A DNA stretch of 64,000 nt from Falsiroseomonas selenitidurans (GCF_012103215.1 NZ_JAAVNE010000004.1:115118-179117), one strand, 5' to 3'; shown: positions 36,669-46,118, numbered from the stretch's first letter. Made by a program: numbers and translations. Notes: generated from the letters alone by a model not told the origin.

Positions 36669-38995
36669 CCAGCTTCGGCCGCCCGCTTACCCGCAACGAG
36701 GATCCCCGCCTGCTGCGGGGGGAGGCGCTATTCGTCGACGATGTGGAACTGCCCGGCCTGCTGCACGCGGCCTTCCTGCGCAGCCCGCACGCGCATGCCA
36801 GGCTGCTCGCCATCGACACCGCGGCGGCACGGGCCCGGCCCGGCGTGGTGGCGGTGGTGACCGCCGCCGACCTCGGCGAATACTGGCAGCCCGGCCCGCT
36901 GCTGGTGCCGCCACCGCCCGTGCCGGGCATGGAGTTCCACCAGCGCTGCCAGGTGCCGCTGGTGCGCGACAAGGCGCGCCATGTCGGCGAGCCGGTGGCG
37001 ATGGTGCTGGCCGAAAGCCGCTACCTGGCAGAGGACGCGGTCGCGGACATCCTGGTGGACTGGGAAAGCCTGCCGGCGGTGGGCGACCTCGAAGCAGCCC
37101 TCGCCGCGGATGCGCCGCTGGTGCATGACGATCTGACAAGCAATGTCGCCGCCCGCGTACACCAGGCGCGCGGCGACTACGCGGCGGCGGCGCGGGCGGC
37201 GCATCTGGTGCTGAAGCGGCGCTTCACCTACGACCGCGGCGCCTCCATCCCCATGGAGACGCGCGGCATCGTCGCCGATTGGGACCGGCGCGCGGACCGG
37301 CTGACGGTGTGGGACACCACCCAGGCGCCCGTCGTCATCCGCAACGGCCTGGCGGCGATGCTGGGCCTGAGCGAGCGGCAGGTGCGCGTGGTGGCGCCCA
37401 ATATCGGCGGCGGCTTCGGGCCGAAGATGATGATGTTCTACCCGGAGGAGGTGCTGGTCCCCTGGGCCGCGCTGCGCCTTGGCCGGCCGGTGAAGTGGAT
37501 CGAGGACCGGCTGGAGCATTTCTTCGCCACCACCCATGAACGCAGCCAGATCCACGATGCGGAGATCGCGCTGGATGCGCAGGGCAAAATCCTCGGCGTC
37601 CGGGATGTGTTCCTGCACGACACCGGCGCCTACGACCCCTATGGCCTGACCGTGCCGCTGAACAGCCAGTGCACGCTGCTCGGCTGCTACGTGGTTCCGG
37701 CCTATGACAGCGCCTTCACCGCGGTGTTCACCAACCGCACGCTGGTCACCCCCTATCGCGGTGCCGGGCGGCAGCACGGCGTCTTCGTCATGGAAAGGCT
37801 GCTGGACCTCGCCGCGCGGGCGCTCGGCATCGACCGCGCCGAGATCAGGCGGCGCAACTTCATCCCCGCCGATGCCTTCCCCTTCGACCAGGGCGTGATC
37901 TACCAGGATTTCTCCCGCCTCAGCTACGACAGCGGGGATTACGAGCCGATCCTCGACAAGGCACTGGCGGCGATCGGCTACGATGATTTCCTGGCCCGGG
38001 TGCAGCCCACCGCCCGGGCGGAAGGCCGCGCGCTTGGCATCGGCCTGGTCTGCTATGTGGAGGGCACCGGCATCGGCCCCTATGAGGGCGCCCGGGTGCA
38101 GGTGCAGGGCTCGGGCAAGGTGAGCCTCGCCACCGGCATCGGCAGCCAGGGCCAGGGCCACGCCACCGCCTTCGCCCAGGTGGTCGCCGAACAGATCGGC
38201 GTCGATATCCGCGACGTGGAGGTGGTGACCGGCGACACCGACCAGTTCCAATGGGGCGTCGGCACCTTTGCCAGCCGCGGCGCCGTCGTCGCCGGCAGCG
38301 CGGCGCATGAAGCGGCGAAGGTGGTGCGGGCCAAGATCCTGCGGACGGCGGCGGCGCATTTCGAATGCGCGGAAGCCGATTTGGTGCTGGCCGATGGCGC
38401 CGTCACCGTGGCCGGCACGGACCGGCGCATCGCGCTCGGCGCCCTGGCGGGGCTGGCCAACCCGATGCGCGGCGCGGTCACGCCCGGCACGGAGCCGGGG
38501 CTGGAAGCCACGCGCTATTTCGGCCCGGCCAGCGGCGCCACCGCCAGCGGGGTGCATGCGATGATCCTGGAGATCGACCGCGCCACGCTGCGCCCGACGA
38601 TCCTGGACTACGTGGTGGTGCATGATTGCGGCACGGTGATCAACCCGCTGATCCTGGCCGGGCAGATCCATGGCGGCGTGGCGCAGGGTATCGGCAACGC
38701 CTTCTTCGAGAAGCTGGCATGGGATTCCGAAGGCCAGTTGCTGAACGCCAGCCTGGCCGACTACCTGATCCCGACCGCGCTGGATGTGCCGCGGATGCGG
38801 CTGGAACACACCGTGACGCCCTCCCCGCTCAATCCGCTGGGGGTGAAGGGTGCCGGGGAGGCGGGCGCGATTCCGGTCGGCGCGCTGTTCGCGCAGGCGA
38901 TCGAGGATGCGCTGGGACTGCCCGCGCGCGACATCGAGATCCGGGAGATGCCGCTGAGCCCCTCCCGCCTCTGGGAGATCACCGAAGGTGGCTGA
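36665..38995 (+). CDS. Molybdenum hydroxylase catalytic subunit (CoxL-like, form II type)
   Basis: Large subunit, 776 residues, binding the molybdopterin cofactor. QAPVVIRNGLAAMLG, NIGGGFGPKMMMFYPEE and GVKGAGEAGAIPVGALF (active-site Glu) are typical. The active-site loop reads VTPYRGAGRQ, the form II pattern, not the AYXCSFR loop of true carbon-monoxide dehydrogenase. The enzyme is therefore a hydroxylase of an aldehyde, purine or N-heterocycle. It is followed by ABC transporter genes with an eight-base overlap, so the substrate is probably imported by that system. Confidence 0.9.
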   Translation: MTSFGRPLTRNEDPRLLRGEALFVDDVELPGLLHAAFLRSPHAHARLLAIDTAAARARPGVVAVVTAADLGEYWQPGPLLVPPPPVPGMEFHQRCQVPLVRDKARHVGEPVAMVLAESRYLAEDAVADILVDWESLPAVGDLEAALAADAPLVHDDLTSNVAARVHQARGDYAAAARAAHLVLKRRFTYDRGASIPMETRGIVADWDRRADRLTVWDTTQAPVVIRNGLAAMLGLSERQVRVVAPNIGGGFGPKMMMFYPEEVLVPWAALRLGRPVKWIEDRLEHFFATTHERSQIHDAEIALDAQGKILGVRDVFLHDTGAYDPYGLTVPLNSQCTLLGCYVVPAYDSAFTAVFTNRTLVTPYRGAGRQHGVFVMERLLDLAARALGIDRAEIRRRNFIPADAFPFDQGVIYQDFSRLSYDSGDYEPILDKALAAIGYDDFLARVQPTARAEGRALGIGLVCYVEGTGIGPYEGARVQVQGSGKVSLATGIGSQGQGHATAFAQVVAEQIGVDIRDVEVVTGDTDQFQWGVGTFASRGAVVAGSAAHEAAKVVRAKILRTAAAHFECAEADLVLADGAVTVAGTDRRIALGALAGLANPMRGAVTPGTEPGLEATRYFGPASGATASGVHAMILEIDRATLRPTILDYVVVHDCGTVINPLILAGQIHGGVAQGIGNAFFEKLAWDSEGQLLNASLADYLIPTALDVPRMRLEHTVTPSPLNPLGVKGAGEAGAIPVGALFAQAIEDALGLPARDIEIREMPLSPSRLWEITEGG

Positions 38996-39770
38996 ACCCG
39001 TCATCGCGGCGCGCGACCTGTCGCTGGTCTTCACCACGCGGGACGGGCCGGTGCAGGCGCTGTCGCAGGTGAACCTCGACATCGCGCCGGGCGAATTCAT
39101 CTCGCTGATCGGCCCCTCCGGCTGCGGCAAGACCACGCTGCTGCGGGTCATCGCCGATCTGGAGCGCGCCACCGGCGGCCGCATCGCGGTGAACGGGCGC
39201 ACACCGGAACAGGCACGGCTGGCGCGGGACTATGGCTATGTCTTCCAGGCGCCGGCGCTGTTCCCGTGGCGGACCATCCTCGGCAACGTCATGCTGCCGC
39301 TGGAGGTGATGGGCATCCCGCGCGCGGAGCGGGCGGCGCGGGCGAAGGCGCAGCTCGCGCTGGTGAACCTCGCCGGGTTCGAGCGCAAATTCCCCTGGCA
39401 ACTGTCCGGCGGCATGCAGCAGCGCGCCTCCATCGCCCGCGCGCTGGCTTTTGCGCCGAAGCTGCTGCTGATGGACGAGCCTTTCGGCGCGCTGGACGAG
39501 ATCGTCCGGGATCACCTGAACGAGCAATTGCTGAAGCTCTGGGCCGCGACGGGCAAGACCGTGGTGTTCGTGACGCATTCGATCCCGGAGGCGGTGTTCC
39601 TCTCCACCCGCATCGTGGTGATGTCCCCGCGGCCCGGGCGCATCACCGACATCATCGATTGCGACCTCGGCCCCGACCGCCCGCTGGAAATCCGCGAGAC
39701 GCCCGCATTCCTGCGCATCGCCCAGCGGGTGCGGGAGGGGCTGCGCGCCGGGCATTCCTATGATGTCTAG
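38988..39770 (+). CDS. ABC transporter ATP-binding protein (NitT/TauT type)
   Basis: ATPase of 260 residues with Walker A GPSGCGKTT, Q-loop VFQAPALFPWRT, signature LSGGMQQRASIARAL, Walker B LLLMDEPFGALDE and the H-loop VFVTHSIPEAVFLS. The GTG start at 38988 overlaps the Mo subunit stop by eight bases. The family serves nitrate, sulfonate, taurine and thiamine-precursor importers. Confidence 0.92.
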   Translation: MAEPVIAARDLSLVFTTRDGPVQALSQVNLDIAPGEFISLIGPSGCGKTTLLRVIADLERATGGRIAVNGRTPEQARLARDYGYVFQAPALFPWRTILGNVMLPLEVMGIPRAERAARAKAQLALVNLAGFERKFPWQLSGGMQQRASIARALAFAPKLLLMDEPFGALDEIVRDHLNEQLLKLWAATGKTVVFVTHSIPEAVFLSTRIVVMSPRPGRITDIIDCDLGPDRPLEIRETPAFLRIAQRVREGLRAGHSYDV

Positions 39771-40629
39771 AGCGGTGCTGCCGGTTCTGACCGTCTGCGC
39801 GGCGCTGGTGGCGCTGTGGTATCTCGGCGCGGTCTGGATGAACTGGCAGCTGGTGGCGGATGCGCAGGCGCGCGCCGGGGCGGCGCCCGATCTGGCGGAG
39901 ATGGTGCGGCTGACACTGGCGCAGCCGCGGCCGCTGCTGCCGGCGCCGCACCAGGTGGTGGCGGAGCTGTGGCGCAGCACCATGACGCTGCCCGTCACCT
40001 CCCGCCGCAGCCTGGTGCATCATGCCTGGGTGACGCTCTCCGCCGCGCTCGCCGGCTTCGGCATGGGGGTGGCCTTCGGCGTGGCGCTGGCGGTGGCCAT
40101 CGTGCACATCCGCGCACTGGAACGCAGCGTGATGCCCTGGATCGTCGCCTCCCAGGCCGTGCCGGTGCTGGCGCTGGCGCCGATCGTCATCGTGGCGCTC
40201 GGCGCGCTGGGGCTGGAGGGGCTGCTGCCCAAGGCGATCATCGCCGCCTATCTGTGCTTCTTTCCCGTCGCCATCGGCATGGTGAAGGGCTTCCGCGCGC
40301 CGGACGCCATGGCGCTGGACCTGATGCGCACCTGGTCGGCCAGCCGGGGGCAGGTGTTCTGGACGCTGCGCCTGCCGGCCTCCCTGCCCTTCCTGTTCGC
40401 CGGGCTGAAGGTGGCGATGGCCGCCGCGGTGGTCGGCGCCATCGTCGCGGAACTGCCGGCCGGCGCCCAGGCGGGGCTGGGGGCGCGGCTGCTCGCGGGG
40501 TCCTATTTCGGCCAGACGCTGCAGATCTGGTCGGCGCTGGCCATGGCGGCGCTGCTCTCCGCCACGCTGGTCGGGCTGCTGGGCCTGGCGGAACGCGCGG
40601 TGGCGCGGCGCATGGGGCCACGAGCATGA
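39760..40629 (+). CDS. ABC transporter permease (NitT/TauT type), first of two
   Basis: Membrane subunit of 289 residues with about six helices. The coupling-helix region ALDLMRTWSASRGQVFWTLRLPASLPFLFAGLKVAMAAAVVGAIVAE is the EAA-loop equivalent. ATG codons at 39760 and 39763 are both possible starts, inside the end of the ATPase gene. Two different permeases form the channel here. Confidence 0.9.
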   Translation: MMSRAVLPVLTVCAALVALWYLGAVWMNWQLVADAQARAGAAPDLAEMVRLTLAQPRPLLPAPHQVVAELWRSTMTLPVTSRRSLVHHAWVTLSAALAGFGMGVAFGVALAVAIVHIRALERSVMPWIVASQAVPVLALAPIVIVALGALGLEGLLPKAIIAAYLCFFPVAIGMVKGFRAPDAMALDLMRTWSASRGQVFWTLRLPASLPFLFAGLKVAMAAAVVGAIVAELPAGAQAGLGARLLAGSYFGQTLQIWSALAMAALLSATLVGLLGLAERAVARRMGPRA

Positions 40630-41546
40630 CGGCGCTGCTGGCCCTGGCCGCCACGGCCGGCTTCGCCGGGCTGATCGCCGCCGTCCATGCCGGGCTGGGC
40701 GGCGCGGCGCTGTGGGCGGGCGTGGCGGCGGCGGCGGGGCTGGCCGCCTGGCTGGTGCAGCGCCTGGGGGCGGCGCCCGGCGAAGGCTGGCGCGGCCTGG
40801 CGGCGCCGCTGGCCTTCGGCGCCGTCGTGCTGGCGCTGTGGGAGGTGCTGGTGGTGGGCCTGGCCGTGCCCATGGTGCTGCTGCCGGCGCCCTCGGCCAT
40901 CGGGGCCCGCTTCTGGCTGGCGCTGCCGCTGTTGTGGCAGGATTTCGTGCAGACCTTCCTCAAGGCGGTGCTGGCCGGCTACGCGCTGGGTTGCGGCGCC
41001 GGCTTCGCCCTGGCCCTGCTGGCGGACCGGGTGGATTTCCTCCGCCGCGGCCTGCTGCCGCTCGGCAGCTTCGTCGCCGCCCTGCCGGTGGTGGGCATCG
41101 CGCCCATCCTGGTGATGTGGTTCGGCTTCGACTGGCAGTCCAAGGCCGCCGTCGTCGTCGCCATGACCTTCTTCCCCATGCTGGTGAACACCGTGGCGGG
41201 CCTGGCCGCCGCCGGGGCGCTGGAGCGCGACCTGCTGCGCAGCTACGCCGCCAGCCCGGGCCAGGCGCTGTGGCTGCTGAAGCTGCCCGCCGCCCTGCCC
41301 TTCCTCTTCACCGCGCTGAAGGTGAACGCCCCGCTGGCGCTGATCGGCGCCATCGTGGCGGAGTTCTTCGGCAGCCCGACCGTCGGCATGGGCTTCCGCA
41401 TCACGACGGAGGCCGCGAAGCTCGCCCTCGACCTGGTCTGGGCGGAAATCGTTGTGGCGGCGGTTGCGGGTTCGGCATTCTACGGGCTGGTCGCGCTGGC
41501 CGAGCGCGCCGCCACCTTCTGGCACCCCTCGGTCCGCCACGGATGA
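40626..41546 (+). CDS. ABC transporter permease (NitT/TauT type), second of two
   Basis: Membrane subunit of 306 residues. Two extra N-terminal hydrophobic segments precede the common core, which ends in the EAA-like LLRSYAASPGQALWLLKLPAALPFLFTALKVNAPLALIGAIVAEFFG. ATG 40626 overlaps the previous stop by four bases, and the gene after it starts within 20 bases. Confidence 0.9.
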   Translation: MTALLALAATAGFAGLIAAVHAGLGGAALWAGVAAAAGLAAWLVQRLGAAPGEGWRGLAAPLAFGAVVLALWEVLVVGLAVPMVLLPAPSAIGARFWLALPLLWQDFVQTFLKAVLAGYALGCGAGFALALLADRVDFLRRGLLPLGSFVAALPVVGIAPILVMWFGFDWQSKAAVVVAMTFFPMLVNTVAGLAAAGALERDLLRSYAASPGQALWLLKLPAALPFLFTALKVNAPLALIGAIVAEFFGSPTVGMGFRITTEAAKLALDLVWAEIVVAAVAGSAFYGLVALAERAATFWHPSVRHG

Positions 41547-41563
41547 AACAGGAGAGATTGCCC

Positions 41564-42562
41564 ATGCGACGGAGAATTCTGGCGGGACTGGCCGGCCTCG
41601 GCCTGCTGCTGGCCGGCGGCGCCCAGGCGCAGCCGGCGGAGCGCGTGACGCTGCAGCTGAAATGGGTCACGCAGGCGCAGTTCGCCGGCTACTATGTGGC
41701 GCAGGCGCGCGGCCTGTATCGCGCCGCCGGGCTCGATGTGCGGATCAATGCCGGCGGTCCGGACATCGCCCCGCCGCAGGTCATCGCCGGCAATCGCGCC
41801 GATGTGGTGGTGGAATGGATGCCGGCGGCGCTCGCCAGCCGGGAACGCGGCGTGCCGCTGGTCAACATCGCCCAGCCCTTCAAGCGCTCCGGCCTCATGC
41901 TCACCTGCCGGGCGGAGACGGGCATCCGCACGCCGGCGGACCTCCGCGGGCGGACGCTGGGCGTCTGGTTCTCCGGCAACGAATATCCCTTCCTGGCCTG
42001 GATGGCGCGGCTCGGCCTGCCCACCAATGGCACGCCGGCCGGCGTGCGGGTGCTGCGCCAGGGCTTCAACGTGGACCCGCTGCTGCAGCGCCAGGCGGAT
42101 TGCGTCTCCACCATGACGTACAATGAGTACTGGCAGGTCATCGATGGCGGCTTCACGCCGCAGCAGCTGACCGTCTTCCGCTACGCCGACCAGGGCGTGG
42201 CGACGCTGGAGGACGGGCTGTACGTGCTGGAAAGCCGCCTGTCCGACCCCGCCTTCGTCGCCCGCATGGGCCGCTTCGTCCGCGCTTCCATGCAGGGCTG
42301 GGACTGGGCGCGGCAGAACCCGGATGCGGCGGCCGGCATCGTGCTGGACAATGATGCCTCCGGCGCCCAGACGGAGGCGCATCAGCGCCGCATGATGGGT
42401 GAGATCGCCAAGCTGCTGGACACCACCGGCGGCGGGCGCCTGGACCCGGCGGATTACGAGCGCACGGTGCAGACGCTGCTGTCCTCGGGCGGCGAGAGCC
42501 CCGTCATCACCCGCGCGCCGACCGGCGCCTGGACCCATGCGGTGGTGGACGCGGCGCGCTGA
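41564..42562 (+). CDS. ABC transporter substrate-binding protein (NMT1/THI5-like)
   Basis: Periplasmic binding protein, 332 residues. The leader ends in GGAQAQ and the mature start VTLQLKWVTQAQFAGYYVAQARGLYRAAGLDV is the NMT1/THI5 signature. Members bind thiamine precursors, riboflavin, pyrimidines or similar heterocycles. ATG 41564 is chosen because AGGAGA lies eight bases upstream and it gives a clean signal peptide; ATG 41543 would overlap the permease stop. Last gene of the Mo-hydroxylase/ABC operon. Confidence 0.9.
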   Translation: MRRRILAGLAGLGLLLAGGAQAQPAERVTLQLKWVTQAQFAGYYVAQARGLYRAAGLDVRINAGGPDIAPPQVIAGNRADVVVEWMPAALASRERGVPLVNIAQPFKRSGLMLTCRAETGIRTPADLRGRTLGVWFSGNEYPFLAWMARLGLPTNGTPAGVRVLRQGFNVDPLLQRQADCVSTMTYNEYWQVIDGGFTPQQLTVFRYADQGVATLEDGLYVLESRLSDPAFVARMGRFVRASMQGWDWARQNPDAAAGIVLDNDASGAQTEAHQRRMMGEIAKLLDTTGGGRLDPADYERTVQTLLSSGGESPVITRAPTGAWTHAVVDAAR

Positions 42563-42570
42563 GCCATGCC

Positions 42571-42594
42571 GGGGCGGGCCCGCCTGCCCGCCCC
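42571..42594 (+). terminator. Strong hairpin after the ABC operon
   Basis: GGGGCGGGC (42571-42579) pairs perfectly with GCCCGCCCC (42586-42594) around a six-base loop, eight bases after the stop of the binding-protein gene. The trailing sequence is C/T rich and lacks a true T-run, so termination would be weak or factor-assisted. Confidence 0.5.
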
Positions 42595-42734
42595 CTTCCC
42601 TGCGCCGCGCGGCGCCCTGCGCCATGGGCCCGACACATATCCTTCATCCAGCCGCCATCGGCGTTTCGCCCAGCTTGTCTATGCGTCCGCCTCCACGGCG
42701 CCATTCCGCGCCGCAAGAGCGGAGAGCAGACACC

Positions 42735-44705
42735 ATGCCCGACAGCCAGGTGCCCGCGCAGGACGAGATGATCGAGATCGAAGACATCGGGTCCAACCCG
42801 AACCCCGAGAACAGCATTGGCGAGGTGGTCGAGCGTCGCCTGACGCGCCGTGCCGCGATGCTCGGCCTGGGCGGCGCCGCCGCCGCGGCGACGCTGGCCG
42901 ACCAGCTGATCGCCGCCGCCGAGCCGGCGCTGGCCCAGGCCAATGGTCCCTCCAGCCTGACCTTCCCGGAACTGCGCCACCAGCTCGGCCAGCAGGATTC
43001 GGTTGCCGAAGGGTATGAGCGCCAGACCGTGATCCGCTGGGGCGACCCGCTGGCCGCCGAAGCGCCCGCCTTCAACCCGACGGCGCAGACGCCGGACGCC
43101 CAGGCCCGGCAGTTCGGCTACAATTGCGACTACATCGACTTCAAGCCGCTGCCCGCCGGTTCGGACAATTCCGACCATGGGCTGCTGTGCGTGAACCACG
43201 AATACACCTCGACCCAGCTGATGTTCCCCGGCCTGCCGGCCGGCAGCGCCGCGCGCCAGCGGGTGACGGCGGAGCAGGCGCGGGTCGAGCTGATGGCCCA
43301 TGGCGTTGCCGTGGTCGAAGTGCGCAAGCGCGACGGCAAGTGGGAATACGTCCAGGACAGCCGCTTCAACCGCCGCATCACCGGCGAGACCGAGATGCGC
43401 CTCAGCGGCCCGGCCGCCGGGCACGACCTTCTGAAGACCTCGGCCGACGCGACCGGCACGCGGGTGCTCGGCACGCTCAACAACTGCGCCGGCGGCAACA
43501 CGCCCTGGGGCACGGTCCTGACCGCCGAGGAGAACTTCAACCAGTATTTCGGTGGCGCTTCCGCCGCCGAGGGCCCGCAGGCGGCGACGCATCGCCGCTA
43601 CGGCATCGTGCCGCGCAGCAGCTACGCCTGGCCGAAGTTCATCGACCGCTTCGACCTGGACAAGGAGCCGAACGAGGCGAACCGCTTCGGCTGGGTGGTG
43701 GAGTTCGACCCCTATGACCCGCAGAGCGTGCCGGTGAAGCGCACCGCGCTGGGCCGCTTCAAGCATGAGGGCTGCCACCACGCGGTCAGCGCCGATGGCC
43801 GCGTCGTGGTCTACATGGGCGATGATGAGCGCTTCGACTACGTCTACAAGTTCGTCACCGCGCGCCCCTGGAACCCGAACGATCGCGCCGCCAACCGCGA
43901 CCTGCTGGATGAAGGCACGCTGTACGTCGCCAAGTTCCTCGACGACGGCAAGGTGCAGTGGATGTCGCTGGTGCAGGGCGAGGGTCCGCTGACCGCGGCG
44001 AACGGCTTCAACAGCCAGGCGGATGTGCTGATCAACACCCGCCGCGCCGCCGACCTGCTGGGCGCCACGCCGATGGACCGCCCGGAGGATGTCGAGCCGA
44101 ACCCGGTGACCGGGCGCATCTACGTGATGCTGACCAACAACTCCCGCCGCACGGCGCAGCAGCTGGGCGCGGCCAACCCGCGCGCGGCCAACCTGCACGG
44201 GCATATCGTGGAGATCATCCCGCCTGGTGCCGGCACGGACAAGGTTGACCATGCCGCGACCGAAGGCCGCTGGGCGATGTTCCTGATGGCCGGCAAGCCG
44301 GGCATCGATGCCGGCGCCGCCTATCACCGCGCGACCAGCGACCAGGGCTGGCTGTCCTGCCCGGACAACTGCTCCTTCGACAAGAAGGGCCGGATCTGGA
44401 TCGCGACCGATGGCGCGCCTTCCGCCGCCGGCGTGGCGGACGGGCTGTATGCGGCAGACACCACCGGCGTCGGCCGCGCGCTGACCCGGCTCTTCTACCA
44501 GGCGCCGATCGGGGCGGAGGTCTGCGGCCCCTGCTTCACCCCGGATGCGAGCACCGTGTTCCTCGCCATCCAGCACCCGGCGGAAAGCGCCGGCAGCACC
44601 TTCGACCGGCCGTCCACCCGCTGGCCGGACTTCGCCGACAACATGCCGCCGCGCCCCTCCATCGTCGCCATCGTCAAGAAGGGCGGTGGTGAGATCGGCG
44701 CCTGA
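42735..44705 (+). CDS. PhoX-family (DUF839) alkaline phosphatase-like protein
   Basis: Secreted phosphatase-like protein, 656 residues. A twin-arginine signal (ERRLTRRAAMLGLGGAAAAATL) ends near AEPALAQ. PhoX-family landmarks are LLCVNHEYTSTQ, WGTVLTAEENFNQYFGG, GRFKHEGCHHAVSADGRVVVYMGDDERFDYVYKFV and DNCSFDKKGRIWIATDG. PhoX enzymes are calcium- and iron-dependent phosphomonoesterases folded before Tat export. No PHO box was found in the 172-base upstream gap. Monocistronic: it is bounded by hairpins on both sides. Confidence 0.92.
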   Translation: MPDSQVPAQDEMIEIEDIGSNPNPENSIGEVVERRLTRRAAMLGLGGAAAAATLADQLIAAAEPALAQANGPSSLTFPELRHQLGQQDSVAEGYERQTVIRWGDPLAAEAPAFNPTAQTPDAQARQFGYNCDYIDFKPLPAGSDNSDHGLLCVNHEYTSTQLMFPGLPAGSAARQRVTAEQARVELMAHGVAVVEVRKRDGKWEYVQDSRFNRRITGETEMRLSGPAAGHDLLKTSADATGTRVLGTLNNCAGGNTPWGTVLTAEENFNQYFGGASAAEGPQAATHRRYGIVPRSSYAWPKFIDRFDLDKEPNEANRFGWVVEFDPYDPQSVPVKRTALGRFKHEGCHHAVSADGRVVVYMGDDERFDYVYKFVTARPWNPNDRAANRDLLDEGTLYVAKFLDDGKVQWMSLVQGEGPLTAANGFNSQADVLINTRRAADLLGATPMDRPEDVEPNPVTGRIYVMLTNNSRRTAQQLGAANPRAANLHGHIVEIIPPGAGTDKVDHAATEGRWAMFLMAGKPGIDAGAAYHRATSDQGWLSCPDNCSFDKKGRIWIATDGAPSAAGVADGLYAADTTGVGRALTRLFYQAPIGAEVCGPCFTPDASTVFLAIQHPAESAGSTFDRPSTRWPDFADNMPPRPSIVAIVKKGGGEIGA

Positions 44706-44714
44706 TTGAGACGG

Positions 44715-44736
44715 CCGGGCGGCCACCGCCGCCCGG
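44715..44736 (+). terminator. Hairpin 1 of 3 after the PhoX-family gene
   Basis: CCGGGCGGC (44715-44723) and GCCGCCCGG (44728-44736) form a perfect 9-bp stem with a CACC loop, ten bases after the phosphatase stop. No T-tract follows. Confidence 0.45.
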
Positions 44737-44747
44737 ACCCGCGCCTG

Positions 44748-44769
44748 GGCTGACCCTGCCGGGTCAGCC
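44748..44769 (+). terminator. Hairpin 2 of 3 after the PhoX-family gene
   Basis: GGCTGACCC (44748-44756) and GGGTCAGCC (44761-44769) form a perfect 9-bp stem with a TGCC loop. Confidence 0.45.
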
Positions 44770-44777
44770 GACCTTGG

Positions 44778-44802
44778 CGCCGCGGCGATCCCCGCCGCGG
44801 CG
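44778..44802 (+). terminator. Hairpin 3 of 3, terminator-like
   Basis: CGCCGCGGCG occurs at 44778-44787 and again at 44793-44802; being self-complementary, the copies form a perfect 10-bp stem around ATCCC. The T-rich TCTTGCGTTTCC follows. This is the best intrinsic-terminator candidate of the three. Confidence 0.55.
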
Positions 44803-44849
44803 TCTTGCGTTTCCTGCCCCGCTGCGGGCTGGACGCCGGGGCGGCAGGC

Positions 44850-46109
44850 ATGTCCCCTGGCCCCATGCCCGAAGCCGCTCCCTCCGCCCTTCACCTGCTG
44901 CGCCAGGCCCCCTTCGCGCTGTTCCTTGGCTCCCGCATCCTGTCCGCCGCCGCCCTGCAGGTGCAGGTGGTCGCGGTGGGCTGGCAGGTCTATGCGCTGA
45001 CCGACAGCGCCCTGGCGCTGGGCCTGGTGGGCCTGGTGCAGTTCCTGCCCATGCTGGTGCTGACGCTGGCGGTGGGCCAGGTGGTGGACCGCACCGACCG
45101 GCGGCTGCTGGTCGGGCTGTGCCGGCTGCTGACCGGACTGGCCGCCTTGGGGCTGGCCTGGGGCAGCCTGGCGGGCTGGCTGGACAGCCAGGCGATCTTT
45201 GCCTTCGTCGCCCTGCTCGGCGCGCTGCGGGCCTTCGAGATGCCGGCCCAACAGGCGCTGCTGGCCGGGGTGGTGGCGGCGCGCGACCTGCCGCGCGCCA
45301 CCGCGCTCGCCTCCTCCGCCAACCAGGTGGCGACCATCTGCGGCCCCGCGCTGGGCGGCATCCTGTATGCGCTGGGCGGCGCCGCGCTGCCCTATCTGGC
45401 GGCGGCGCTCGCCTTCCTGGTGGCGGGCGGCATGGCGCTGGCGATCCGCACGCCGCCGCGGGTGGCGATGCGCGGGCGGGTGACGCTGGAGAATCTGTTC
45501 TCCGGCCTCACCTTCATCTGGTCCCGCCCGGTGCTGCTGGGGGCGGTGTCGCTCGACATGGCGGCGGTGCTGCTGGGCGGCGCGGCGGCGCTGCTGCCGA
45601 TCTACGCCAGGGACATCCTGCAGACCGGCCCCTTGGGCCTGGGGATGCTGCGCGCCGGGCCGGCGGTGGGGGCGCTGGCGATGTCGCTGTTCCTCGCCTG
45701 GCGCCCGCTGGGCGGGCGTGCCGGGCAGAAGATGTTCGCCGCGGTGATCGTCTTTGGTGTAACCGTCGTGGTCTTCGGCCTATCAACATCGCTCGTGCTG
45801 TCAACGCTGGCGCTGGCGGTGATGGGGGCGGCGGACGTGGTCAGCGTCGTGGTGCGCCAGTCGCTGGTGCAGCTGTCGACCCCCGACGAAATGCGCGGCA
45901 GGGTTGCGGCGGTGAATTCGCTTTTCATCGGCACGTCGAATCAGCTGGGTGAATTCGAGAGCGGCGCGGCAGCGGCGCTGATCGGACCAGTACCGGCGGT
46001 TGTATTGGGCGGCATTGGAACAATCATTGTGGCAGTGCTGTGGATGCGTTGGTTCCCCGCACTGCGTGACATTGACCGTCTGGAAGACCTCACAACTTCG
46101 CGAGCGTAA
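44850..46109 (+). CDS. MFS transporter, EntS-like exporter type
   Basis: Major-facilitator protein of 419 residues with about twelve helices. The loop after helix 2 reads GQVVDRTDRRLLVGL, a typical MFS motif A variant; RAFEMPAQQALLAGVV and SANQVATICGPALGG follow, as in the enterobactin-exporter (EntS/MFS_3) branch. ATG 44850 or 44865 can start it. Substrate unknown. From about 45,750 the codon usage shifts to more A/T-ending codons than in the rest of the gene. Confidence 0.88.
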   Translation: MSPGPMPEAAPSALHLLRQAPFALFLGSRILSAAALQVQVVAVGWQVYALTDSALALGLVGLVQFLPMLVLTLAVGQVVDRTDRRLLVGLCRLLTGLAALGLAWGSLAGWLDSQAIFAFVALLGALRAFEMPAQQALLAGVVAARDLPRATALASSANQVATICGPALGGILYALGGAALPYLAAALAFLVAGGMALAIRTPPRVAMRGRVTLENLFSGLTFIWSRPVLLGAVSLDMAAVLLGGAAALLPIYARDILQTGPLGLGMLRAGPAVGALAMSLFLAWRPLGGRAGQKMFAAVIVFGVTVVVFGLSTSLVLSTLALAVMGAADVVSVVVRQSLVQLSTPDEMRGRVAAVNSLFIGTSNQLGEFESGAAAALIGPVPAVVLGGIGTIIVAVLWMRWFPALRDIDRLEDLTTSRA

Positions 46110-46118
46110 GGGCAGTTT

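Noticed and set aside
36665..38995. True carbon-monoxide dehydrogenase large subunit
   Set aside because: The active-site loop is PYRGAGR, not AYXCSFR with the copper-binding cysteine, so CO oxidation is not supported.
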